From: RGIG4576 sp964536025
GTDB lineage: Bacteria; Bacteroidota; Bacteroidia; Bacteroidales; Muribaculaceae
Length of the DNA stretch: 64,000 nt
Reading direction: 5' to 3'
NCBI GenBank assembly: GCA_964536025.1
Contig: CAZHXA010000006.1
Span: forward strand, 8,879-72,878
The translations under genes and the position numbers were made by a program. The notes below the pieces were generated by a model. It was given only the letters and a program-made list of their open reading frames with translations. It was not told where the DNA came from and searched no databases. Positions 1-7,893 of this stretch are shown here, piece by piece. The first letter of the stretch is position 1. The number at the start of each line of letters is the position of its first letter.

Positions 1-131
1 AAGGACACGTAATTGCAGAAAAGATTCAAGATTCACCTATTATATCGGCTAAGTTAAATGCAGAGAAATTATCCTCTTTTAGAGAAAAATTCCCTACATG
101 GAAAGATATTGATAATTTTGAATTGAAATAA
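1..131 (+). CDS. C-terminal end of a nitrilase-family (omega-amidase-like) protein, partial
   Basis: An open frame enters from the left edge (codons from base 3) and stops with TAA at 129-131. The 42 visible residues end in FREKFPTWKDIDNFELK, which resembles the C-terminal tail of carbon-nitrogen hydrolases of the YafV/omega-amidase group, where a short F-R-x-x-F-P-x-W-K-D-A-D-x-F segment closes the protein. These enzymes hydrolyse alpha-keto-succinamate or related amides in the cytosol. The catalytic Glu-Lys-Cys residues lie outside the window, so the function is a family guess. The gene converges on the U32 gene with a 43-nt gap in which no clear hairpin is seen. Confidence 0.5.
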   Translation, partial: GHVIAEKIQDSPIISAKLNAEKLSSFREKFPTWKDIDNFELK

Positions 132-174
132 AAGATGTTTTTTTAAATCACATCACAAAACTAAAAAGCAATCG

Positions 175-2025
175 TTACGCTTTCTTTATATACATTTCAC
201 AGTTAGCACAATTCGTTTCTACAATTAAGCGTGTACGCTCATTTTCAAGATATAGCTTTTGAGGCAATTTCTTAGATTTTTTATCTTTTCTACAAAATCC
301 TAGCTCACGCAACAAGCAATATCTTGTGTGCATCAATATTTTATCATTAAAATCATTTAATTGCTGAATTTCTAAAGCACTTTCTATTTTTTTTACTCCA
401 TGTTCACCATAAAAACGCACACTAAGCTCATTCGCGACATTATCGACATAGTCCAATTCATTTTTAAAATATTTGGAATCGATATTTTCAGGTTTTCTAT
501 AGTCAAATTTATAATTAATGCGTTGCACCGAATCAAGTTTTTCGACTGCAAGCCTTCTTAATTCAGAAAGGACAGAATTTGGAATGAAATACTCACCGGC
601 TACATGCACATTTTGTGCAACATATATCGTATTTCCGAGTTTTTTAAGAATTTCTTCTTGTTTAGTTGCTTGATTGCTTCTGGATTTTTCAAATTCATGT
701 TCAACTTCTGCTGTTACAACAGCAAGATTCCCCCTCTCATCAGTAATTTCCAAAGACAAAAGATTTTTCTTCACTTTTAATAAAAAGTCAACACTTATAA
801 CACGTTTTGACGATTCTGAAGAAATCAAATCATTGAATTTTTTGTCGAATGTGCGATATAATTTAGTGCCGATTTCTATTTTTAACGGTTGCGACACATT
901 CACCATTTTACCTTGAACCTTATTTATTCTAAATCCTGAATAATCGCCATTTTTATCAAAGAAGCTTATTCCATCACCATTAGCAAGTTCTTTTTTAGTT
1001 TCAATCAATAATTGAGTACCGCTTTTAATAGATTTAAGCACTCCGACAAACTCACCTTGCGATTTAGGCGTGTGAATTGACGCTATTTTTGTCCCATTAA
1101 GCAAATTTCTATTTTTGAGGAAATATTGAGAGAACGACCTATTAAAAACTTTATCAAGCTGTGGAGTAAAAAGCACTTTATTCTCACCAAATGAGCTTCG
1201 TTCATATTTTTGAGGATTTTCTTTGATTATTTTATCTAACTCATTCCGATAAAAAGCCACTGTATTTTTTACATAATCCACGTCTTTTAATCTTCCCTCA
1301 ATTTTAAACGAAGAAACTCCTGCTTCTATTAAGTCTCGCAAATTACAGCTCTGATTCATATCTTTTAACGACAACAAATGCTTATCGGATACAATAACAG
1401 AGCCATCTTCATCAACTAAATTATAAGGCAAGCGACACATTTGAGCACATTCTCCCCTATTTGCACTACGACCTGTGCATGCATAACTTAAACCACATCG
1501 CCCACTATAACTTACGCATAAAGCTCCATGAATAAACGCTTCAAGTGGAACTTTTACGCTTTCTCTTATAGTCTTAATTTCTTGCAATGTCAATTCTCTC
1601 GCCATAACCAATTGAGAAAATCCCACTTTTTCCAAAAAACGAGCCTTTTCCGGAGTCCTTAAATCGCATTGCGTACTTGCATGCAAAGCTATAGGTGGTA
1701 TCGTCATTCGTAATATACCCATATCTTGAACAATAAGAGCATCTACACCGATATTATATAATTGATGTATTAAATTTTCAACTTCTTTTAATTCATCATT
1801 ATATATTATAGTGTTTACTGTAATATAGACACGCACATTATATTTGTGTGCAAAATCCACAACAGTCTTTATGTCAGCTATTGAATTTCCTGCAGACGAC
1901 CTTGCTCCATATCTTGAAGCACCCATGTAAACGGCATCGGCACCATGTTTTATGGCTTCTATTGCAATAGTTGCATTTTTTGCAGGAGCAAGTAACTCCA
2001 ATTTTATTTTAGCTTGTTTCTTCAA
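175..2025 (-). CDS. U32 family protein (RlhA/TrhP-type RNA hydroxylation factor)
   Basis: 616 residues. The N-terminal half (about 10-290) is the U32 domain, opening LELLAPAKN and containing HGADAVYMGA. It carries the Cys cluster CVSYSGRCGLSYACTGR followed by GECAQMC near residues 170-200, which in this family holds an iron-sulfur cluster. The C-terminal half matches the DUF3656-type extension and ends with a CANC pair. Although labelled peptidases, members such as E. coli RlhA and TrhP are needed for hydroxylation of 23S rRNA or tRNA; which of these applies is not decidable here. The only suitable start is TTG at 2025, since no in-frame ATG precedes the conserved LLAPAK segment. It lies 8 nt after metA and is probably the last gene of the operon starting at 7697. 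Confidence 0.85.
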   Translation of the reverse strand: MKKQAKIKLELLAPAKNATIAIEAIKHGADAVYMGASRYGARSSAGNSIADIKTVVDFAHKYNVRVYITVNTIIYNDELKEVENLIHQLYNIGVDALIVQDMGILRMTIPPIALHASTQCDLRTPEKARFLEKVGFSQLVMARELTLQEIKTIRESVKVPLEAFIHGALCVSYSGRCGLSYACTGRSANRGECAQMCRLPYNLVDEDGSVIVSDKHLLSLKDMNQSCNLRDLIEAGVSSFKIEGRLKDVDYVKNTVAFYRNELDKIIKENPQKYERSSFGENKVLFTPQLDKVFNRSFSQYFLKNRNLLNGTKIASIHTPKSQGEFVGVLKSIKSGTQLLIETKKELANGDGISFFDKNGDYSGFRINKVQGKMVNVSQPLKIEIGTKLYRTFDKKFNDLISSESSKRVISVDFLLKVKKNLLSLEITDERGNLAVVTAEVEHEFEKSRSNQATKQEEILKKLGNTIYVAQNVHVAGEYFIPNSVLSELRRLAVEKLDSVQRINYKFDYRKPENIDSKYFKNELDYVDNVANELSVRFYGEHGVKKIESALEIQQLNDFNDKILMHTRYCLLRELGFCRKDKKSKKLPQKLYLENERTRLIVETNCANCEMYIKKA

Positions 2026-2033
2026 TTGGTCTG

Positions 2034-2951
2034 TTATTTTATGTTTCTAATATCATACGGCGTTTCTTGATATACGAAATAATTCAGCCAATTTGAATAC
2101 AACAAATTAGCATGAGAACGCCATCTTACTACAACACCCTTTTCAGGATTGTCATCAATATAATAATTATCGGGAACATGAGGATTTAGTCCTAAGTTTA
2201 AATCTCTATGATATTCAAAATCCAAAGTACCTGGTGAATATTCAGGATGTCCTAATATATAAAACTCACGACCTTTACGTCCCATTACCATATACACCCC
2301 ACAATCATCACCTTCTGAAATAATTTCGAGTTCTTTATGTTTTATTATATCTCCTTTTAAAACAGAACTATGACGGCTATGCGGAGCATAAAACACATCA
2401 TCAAAGCCTCTGAATATAGGGTTTGTATGATTATATACTTTATGTTCAAAGACTCCCGATAACTTAGACAACAACAATACTTTTTTCACTCCATATTCAT
2501 AATACAACCCTGCCAAAGCAGCCCAGCATATATAGAGTGTAGAAGTAACATGTGTTCTTGCCCAAGTAAAAATTTCTTCAAGTTGTCCCCAATAATCGAC
2601 ATCTTCAAATTCAAGTTTTTCAACAGGTGCACCTGTTATTATAAATCCATCATACTTGCTATTTTTTACATCTTCAAACTTTTTATAAAAAGCATCGAGA
2701 TGTTCACGAGGCGTATTTTTACTTTCATGACCATCAACCTCTATTAAATCCAATTCTATTTGTAACGGTGTATTTGACAATAAACGCAATATGTCGGTTT
2801 CAGTCATAATCTTTAAGGGCATAAGATTCAAGACTGCAATCTTCAACGGTCTTATGTCTTGGCTTGAAGCTCTTTGTTCATCTATTACAAATATATTTTC
2901 GTTTTTAAGCGATTCTACCGCCGGCAATGATGTAGGAACTCTTACTGGCAT
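2034..2951 (-). CDS. metA: Homoserine O-acetyltransferase (MetA/HTS family)
   Basis: 305 residues, full length for the MetA family, with an ATG start. It acylates homoserine for methionine synthesis in the cytosol. Cys142 in ICWAALAG matches the catalytic cysteine of E. coli MetA in both position and context, and the conserved TGAPVEKLEF segment precedes it. Residue 111 is Glu where the E. coli enzyme has Gly; published work on this family ties Glu111 to acetyl-CoA and Gly111 to succinyl-CoA, so this enzyme is inferred to be an acetyltransferase. It follows the PHP phosphatase gene by 29 nt and precedes the U32 gene by 8 nt, so it is probably co-transcribed. No SAM riboswitch is seen upstream. 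Confidence 0.95.
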   Translation of the reverse strand: MPVRVPTSLPAVESLKNENIFVIDEQRASSQDIRPLKIAVLNLMPLKIMTETDILRLLSNTPLQIELDLIEVDGHESKNTPREHLDAFYKKFEDVKNSKYDGFIITGAPVEKLEFEDVDYWGQLEEIFTWARTHVTSTLYICWAALAGLYYEYGVKKVLLLSKLSGVFEHKVYNHTNPIFRGFDDVFYAPHSRHSSVLKGDIIKHKELEIISEGDDCGVYMVMGRKGREFYILGHPEYSPGTLDFEYHRDLNLGLNPHVPDNYYIDDNPEKGVVVRWRSHANLLYSNWLNYFVYQETPYDIRNIK

Positions 2952-2980
2952 TATTTCAATACTTTTCTTTAAGTTAGTAA

Positions 2981-3793
2981 TTAATAATTATTCAATAAAT
3001 TCATGGCTTCAAATCGTCCGGAATTTATAAGATTAGGAAAATGCACATCAGAATTTACAACAATCGGTGCATTATATTTTTTCAACATGGAAAAATATCG
3101 TTGATTTGGGAAAAAACGATTATAGTCTTTGAAAGCCTTAGTATTAATTTCAATCATGTATCCATTATCCATTATGGCTTCAACAACTCTATTTATCCAC
3201 GTTTGATACCATTTCTCATTTTCAATACCTTCTTGATATTCACTTGCATTAAATGATATTTTATCAAAATGTCCTATTATATCAAAGCCTCCGGATTCTA
3301 TCATATTTAACGTTTGATTATAAAAGCTGTCAACTACACTTTTTATATCTCCATTAAAATAACATGACATTTTTTTATTGAAATTATCAAATGCTCCATC
3401 AATATCAATAAATTCATCAGAATTAACAAAAGACCTGATAAAATGTATTGAACCTATTTTATAATCTAAAGGTATTTCTTTAAAAAAAGTATTTGCAGGT
3501 CCCCAATCATCAAGATAATCTATCTCCATTGATGCATATATCTTAATTTTGTCAGCATATAACATCTTCAACCTTTGTATTTCTTGCATATAAGAAGGTA
3601 CGTCTTCTTCTTTCATATTACAAGGCGAAAAGAAAGGTATAGGAGAATGAGGAGAAAAGCCTATATCAGAAAAGCCTAATCTAATAGCTTCTTTCACAAA
3701 AGCTTCCATTTCATCTCTTCCATCACAAAATTGTGTATGTGAATGGAAATTATATAATGAGGTTCTATTCGTTATTTCTCTAAAATCAATCAT
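2981..3793 (-). CDS. PHP-domain phosphatase, histidinol-phosphatase-like
   Basis: 270 residues with an ATG start. The N-terminal motif FHSHTQFCDGRD is the first metal-binding motif of the PHP superfamily. Later motifs SPHSPIP, GSIHF, IIGHFDK and NSDVHFP supply the further His and Asp ligands of a trinuclear metal site. The size and motif order fit HisJ/HisK-type histidinol-phosphate phosphatases, the penultimate step of histidine synthesis. No other his gene is nearby, so the substrate is inferred from family only and another sugar or nucleotide phosphate is possible. It is 11 nt downstream of the cstA-like gene and 29 nt upstream of metA. Confidence 0.75.
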   Translation of the reverse strand: MIDFREITNRTSLYNFHSHTQFCDGRDEMEAFVKEAIRLGFSDIGFSPHSPIPFFSPCNMKEEDVPSYMQEIQRLKMLYADKIKIYASMEIDYLDDWGPANTFFKEIPLDYKIGSIHFIRSFVNSDEFIDIDGAFDNFNKKMSCYFNGDIKSVVDSFYNQTLNMIESGGFDIIGHFDKISFNASEYQEGIENEKWYQTWINRVVEAIMDNGYMIEINTKAFKDYNRFFPNQRYFSMLKKYNAPIVVNSDVHFPNLINSGRFEAMNLLNNY

Positions 3794-3804
3794 CTACGAC
3801 CAAA

Positions 3805-5280
3805 CTATTGATGCTTTAGAACTTTTTTATAAAAAACCTGATAAAACGAAATACACACAAAAACTGAAATACTTAAACATATCGAATAATTAAGCGTTTC
3901 AATAGTCACAGTTGAAAATTTATTTGCTATATATGTTGACAATAAATTGTCAAATGTAAAGCCTTCGGGTGCATATAAAATATACATTGTGCATACCATT
4001 GTCATAAACAACGCTGGTATCAATGTGATAATATACAATTTCTTTTTGCGAGCTAAATAAACAGTTACTGCCCACAATGTAAAGACTGACAATGCTTGAT
4101 TACACCAACCAAAATATCTCCATAACACTTGAAAATTAATTTGCATTATTAAATAAGACGTTAAAAATATAGGAATCGAGACCAACAAACGTCTTAAAAT
4201 TGTATTTTGCTTAAATTTTAAGAAATCGGCAGTAATTAATCGAGCAGTTCTCAATGCTGTATCACCTGAAGTTATTGGAGCTGCTATTACACCTAATATT
4301 GCTAACAAACCACCAAATTTACCTAACCATGTTATTGAAATTTCATTAACAAGAGGAGCCGTGCTTTTTTCGCCCAAATAAGTAGCTAAATCGGCAAAAC
4401 TTCCTTTAAAGAATGATATTGTAGCCGCAGCCCATATCAATGCTACTATACCTTCTACAACCATCGCTCCATAAAACACTCTACGACCAAGACGCTCATT
4501 CTTTATGCATCTCGCCATTAATGGTGATTGAGTTGCATGAAAACCTGATATTGCTCCACATGCTATTGAAACAAACATCATTGGGAAAATTGGGTGATTC
4601 TCTGCATCGGGATACCTATTTTGAAGACCTTCGGTAAATTCCGGCAAATATTCCAAATGTCCCAATAATACTACAAATATGCCTACTGCCATAAAAAGTA
4701 AAGCAAATCCAAATACAGGATATATATTTCCAATCAATTTATCAATCGGCAATAAAGTAGCCAATATGTAATAGATAAAAACAACAATTATCCAAAATTG
4801 CGTATCAAGATAATCAGGTGTCATTCCTGCAATCAATTCTGCCGGATTTATCACAAATACAGCACCTACTAAAATCATTAAAACAAGTGCAAAAACACGC
4901 ATAACTTGTTTTATTCCGTTGCCTAATTGTTCTCCCACAATCTCAGGCAATGAAGCTCCATCCTTTTTAAGGGATAACATTCCAGAGGTATAATCATGCA
5001 CAGCACCTCCGAAAATCGTCCCTATAGCAATCCAAATAAAAGCAGCCGGTCCATACATAACTCCCATTATAGCTCCAAATATAGGACCAAGACCTGCTAT
5101 ATTCAAGAACTGTATAAGAAAAACTTTCCATGTGGACATAGGAACATAATCCACACCATCCTGCATTGTATAAGCTGGAGTTTTCTTATTTTCATCTATA
5201 TCTAAAATCTTTTCAACAAATGCACCATATAAAAAATAGCCACCTATTAAAATCGACAACGCTATTAAAAAAGAAAACAT
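3805..5280 (-). CDS. cstA: CstA-family carbon starvation / peptide or pyruvate transporter
   Basis: 491 residues of an almost wholly hydrophobic inner-membrane protein. Signature segments are IAGLGPIFGAIMGVMYGP near residue 62, the nearby GGAVHDYTSGMLSLKKDG, and GAISGFHATQSPLMARC in the middle. These are typical of the CstA/BtsT family, which takes up peptides or pyruvate. E. coli CstA is about 700 residues; the shorter length here fits the compact form common in Bacteroidota. It lies 15 nt after floA and 11 nt before the PHP gene on the same strand. Substrate is not determined by the sequence. Confidence 0.85.
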   Translation of the reverse strand: MFSFLIALSILIGGYFLYGAFVEKILDIDENKKTPAYTMQDGVDYVPMSTWKVFLIQFLNIAGLGPIFGAIMGVMYGPAAFIWIAIGTIFGGAVHDYTSGMLSLKKDGASLPEIVGEQLGNGIKQVMRVFALVLMILVGAVFVINPAELIAGMTPDYLDTQFWIIVVFIYYILATLLPIDKLIGNIYPVFGFALLFMAVGIFVVLLGHLEYLPEFTEGLQNRYPDAENHPIFPMMFVSIACGAISGFHATQSPLMARCIKNERLGRRVFYGAMVVEGIVALIWAAATISFFKGSFADLATYLGEKSTAPLVNEISITWLGKFGGLLAILGVIAAPITSGDTALRTARLITADFLKFKQNTILRRLLVSIPIFLTSYLIMQINFQVLWRYFGWCNQALSVFTLWAVTVYLARKKKLYIITLIPALFMTMVCTMYILYAPEGFTFDNLLSTYIANKFSTVTIETLNYSICLSISVFVCISFYQVFYKKVLKHQ

Positions 5281-5295
5281 TTTTTGCTTAAAGTT

Positions 5296-6261
5296 TTATT
5301 TAACCACAGGCTTGGCAATAGATTCTCTCATTGACGTATCAGCCTCAATATTTTTCATTTTATAATAATCCATAATACCCAAATTGCCATTACGGAATGC
5401 TTCAGCCATTGCCTTCGGGACATCAGCCTCAGCTTCTATAACCTTAGCTTTTGCCTCCTGTGCTTTTGCTTTCATTTCTTGTTCTAAAGCAATTGCCATA
5501 GCCCTACGTTCTTCAGCCTTTGCTTGTGCAATGTTTTTATCAGCTTGAGCTTGGTCGATTTGTAATGTTGCACCAATATTTTTACCTATATCTATATCGG
5601 CAATATCTATTGAAAGTATTTCAAATGCAGTTCCGGAATCAAGACCTTTTCTCAAAACAACTTTTGAAATAGAATCGGGATTTTCAAGCACTTCTTTATG
5701 GCTCTCAGAAGAACCTATTGACGATACAATACCTTCTCCCACACGAGCCAATACAGTATCTTCACCGGCACCACCAACAAGTTGTCGTATATTTGCCCTT
5801 ACGGTCACACGAGCCTTTGCTATCAACTGAATACCATCTTTAGCAACAGCAGTTACAGGAGGTGTATCAATAACTTTAGGATTAACCGACATTTGAACAG
5901 CTTGAAAGACATCTCTACCCGCCAAATCTATTGCTGTTGCCATTTTGAAACCTAAATCAATATTAGCTTTGGCAGCCGATACGAGAGCATGAACAACTTT
6001 AACAACATTTCCGCCTGCTAAATAGTGAGCTTCAAGATCATCTCTTGTGATTTCACTTAATCCGGCTTTATGTGCTTCAATAAGTGCTTGAGTTATGACA
6101 TTTGCCGGAACTTTTCTTATACGCATCAAGAAAAGTTGAATTAGCGAAATATTTACCCCCGACACTCGTGCCGATACCCATAAGAAGAAAGGCACATAAT
6201 AGAAAAACACACTTAATGCAATTATTGCGATTGCTATTAAAAGAAACAAAGTAAATTCCAT
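5296..6261 (-). CDS. floA: Flotillin-like membrane protein FloA
   Basis: 321 residues. A hydrophobic N-terminus (about 2-30) acts as a membrane hairpin or anchor. It is followed by the FloA/YqfA core (VSGVNISLIQLFLMRIRKVP, then SAAKANIDLGFKMATAIDLAGRD in the first half) and a charged Ala-Glu-rich coiled coil (about 240-300, EERRAMAIALEQEMKAKAQE). FloA scaffolds membrane microdomains on the cytoplasmic face of the inner membrane. The gene lies 26 nt after the TPR/PD40 gene and 15 nt before cstA-like, implying a shared transcript. Length and motif order match the family well. Confidence 0.92.
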   Translation of the reverse strand: MEFTLFLLIAIAIIALSVFFYYVPFFLWVSARVSGVNISLIQLFLMRIRKVPANVITQALIEAHKAGLSEITRDDLEAHYLAGGNVVKVVHALVSAAKANIDLGFKMATAIDLAGRDVFQAVQMSVNPKVIDTPPVTAVAKDGIQLIAKARVTVRANIRQLVGGAGEDTVLARVGEGIVSSIGSSESHKEVLENPDSISKVVLRKGLDSGTAFEILSIDIADIDIGKNIGATLQIDQAQADKNIAQAKAEERRAMAIALEQEMKAKAQEAKAKVIEAEADVPKAMAEAFRNGNLGIMDYYKMKNIEADTSMRESIAKPVVK

Positions 6262-6287
6262 ACTCTCTTAATTTTAATTATAGTTGA

Positions 6288-7697
6288 TTAATTATTAAGT
6301 TCTAACTTTCTTACAGAATTTTCTGCTTTGAATATATCTTTTCGTAATTGCTCTATCTCTTGTTCTAAAGACAAAATTTCATTTTTTAATTCATCTTCTT
6401 CACCTTCGGCTATTTTACTATATTGCTCTCTTTTTTGTTTCAAGATTTTCCTGTTTTCGTTTAAGTCAGAATATAAAGTAAGCAAATCTTGCATTTTTCC
6501 CATAGCCTCATCAGAATTAAAATCAGCCAATGAAGTATAAACTAATCCTTTTTTTACATAAAACATAAAATCTTCATTTTCTCCTGTTTCATTGGTTTCA
6601 AGTCGTCGGTATTTTGAAATCAAAGAAGAATAATCTTCTCCATGCCATGTAGAATGATAGTTTAATATTTTTGCATAAGAAACAAGATTTTTCTCATTTT
6701 TATCATAATTTTCTCTTATGTCATTACGCACAAATACATATATTGTAACTTTATCGGGAATATTGTTTCTATCGGTTGCCCACCAGCCTAATCCTGTCAT
6801 ATCGTCAAGGACAAGCATATAATCATCGGCAAAAGAATTATAAGGCATACCCATATTTTGTGGAGTCAAAAACTCTCCCGTTTCGGTGTCTTTCACTGTT
6901 TTAAATATATCATATCCTCCTATTGAGCCCTCTCCATTAGAAGCAAAATAAAGAGTAAGACCGTCTTGCATCATATATGGATAATTGGCATCGCCTCCAT
7001 TACCTAATCCTTCTCCGATAAATTGCGATTTATCCCAATTACCATCAATCAATTTTACACTCTCACACAAGTGCATTTTATTGTCATCTTTAGGCATAGC
7101 CCAAAGCATCTTATCGCCGTTTTGGTCACAATGTACAACAGTGTTTTGACTCACACTTACAGGTAACATTGATTTTGAATTTAAGGTTCCCGATTCACTT
7201 GAAATATTATAATATTTAAAGAAATTATCTTTATCAACAACAATACTATCAATGATTGCAATTTTTTCAACATGTTCAAACATTGATTTAGCCGTTTTGA
7301 TAAGTTTTAATTCCTCATCGGCTCCCGAAACTCTTTTTCTATTTGATTGTTCCAATATTTCATCATAGGCAGCAAACATATCCAAAGCTCCTTGAAAATC
7401 ATAATTAAAGAAGCATAATTTTGCCAAATAATGAGGAGCTTCTATCACCTTACGCGAATGAGCATATAATAAATGTTTTTCTGACTCTTTGATTTTTCCG
7501 GTTTCAAAAAGACACACACCATACCAATGATTTATCACTGCATCTTTAGGTTTCTTTTTATATTCTTTTTCAAATAAAGGTAAAGCTTTAGCAAAGTTTC
7601 CTTTTAAATATAATTCTTTTGCCTTAGACAAATTGTCTGCATAAATAGGGTTTATAGCAACAACTATCATAAATAGTATTATCAAAGCCTTTTTCAT
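6288..7697 (-). CDS. Exported TPR / PD40 (beta-propeller-like) protein
   Basis: 469 residues. A signal peptide is visible (KKALIILFMIVVAINPIYA, cleavage probably near 20). Residues 23-100 form tetratricopeptide helices (AKELYLKGNFAKALPLFEKE, then DAVINHWYGVCLFETGKIKE). The middle contains a PD40/TolB-type strand motif, YPYMMQDGLTLYFASNGEG followed by GGYDIFK. The last 80 residues are a charged coiled coil (EEDELKNEILSLEQEIEQLR). Similar TPR-PD40 proteins in Bacteroidota are periplasmic or outer-membrane associated, but this one lacks the OmpA domain often attached, so no precise role is assigned. It is the first gene of the minus-strand run that ends with the U32 gene. Confidence 0.7.
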   Translation of the reverse strand: MKKALIILFMIVVAINPIYADNLSKAKELYLKGNFAKALPLFEKEYKKKPKDAVINHWYGVCLFETGKIKESEKHLLYAHSRKVIEAPHYLAKLCFFNYDFQGALDMFAAYDEILEQSNRKRVSGADEELKLIKTAKSMFEHVEKIAIIDSIVVDKDNFFKYYNISSESGTLNSKSMLPVSVSQNTVVHCDQNGDKMLWAMPKDDNKMHLCESVKLIDGNWDKSQFIGEGLGNGGDANYPYMMQDGLTLYFASNGEGSIGGYDIFKTVKDTETGEFLTPQNMGMPYNSFADDYMLVLDDMTGLGWWATDRNNIPDKVTIYVFVRNDIRENYDKNEKNLVSYAKILNYHSTWHGEDYSSLISKYRRLETNETGENEDFMFYVKKGLVYTSLADFNSDEAMGKMQDLLTLYSDLNENRKILKQKREQYSKIAEGEEDELKNEILSLEQEIEQLRKDIFKAENSVRKLELNN

Positions 7698-7724
7698 AAT
7701 CTTACTATATTACGATTTTATTAC

Positions 7725-7732
7725 CAAAGATA
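7725..7732 (-). promoter_or_regulatory. Bacteroidota -7 promoter element for the six-gene operon
   Basis: The plus strand reads CAAAGATA, so the minus strand reads TATCTTTG, a full TAnnTTTG match, 28 nt before the ATG at 7697. A good -33 TTTG is not seen at the usual distance, so the call rests on the -7 box and its position. Confidence 0.5.
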
Positions 7733-7821
7733 ATAAATAAATCTTTATTATTGATAACTTTGTCCTAATTTGTAATAAATTAAACATTTATAATACTCAA
7801 TTACATGACAAAATAAATAAC

Positions 7822-7861
7822 AAAAAGCCAACATAATTACAATTAATCATGTTGGCTTTAT
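7822..7861 (-). terminator. Rho-independent terminator after mutL
   Basis: An 11-bp stem (AAAGCCAACAT at 7824-7834 with ATGTTGGCTTT at 7849-7859) ends in a run of T on the minus strand, 32 nt past the mutL stop. Confidence 0.85.
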
Positions 7862-7893
7862 ATTTGACATATAATCAATGCAACTATTATATA

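Noticed and set aside
2952..2980. SAM riboswitch upstream of metA
   Set aside because: The gap to the preceding gene is only 29 nt and holds no structured element.
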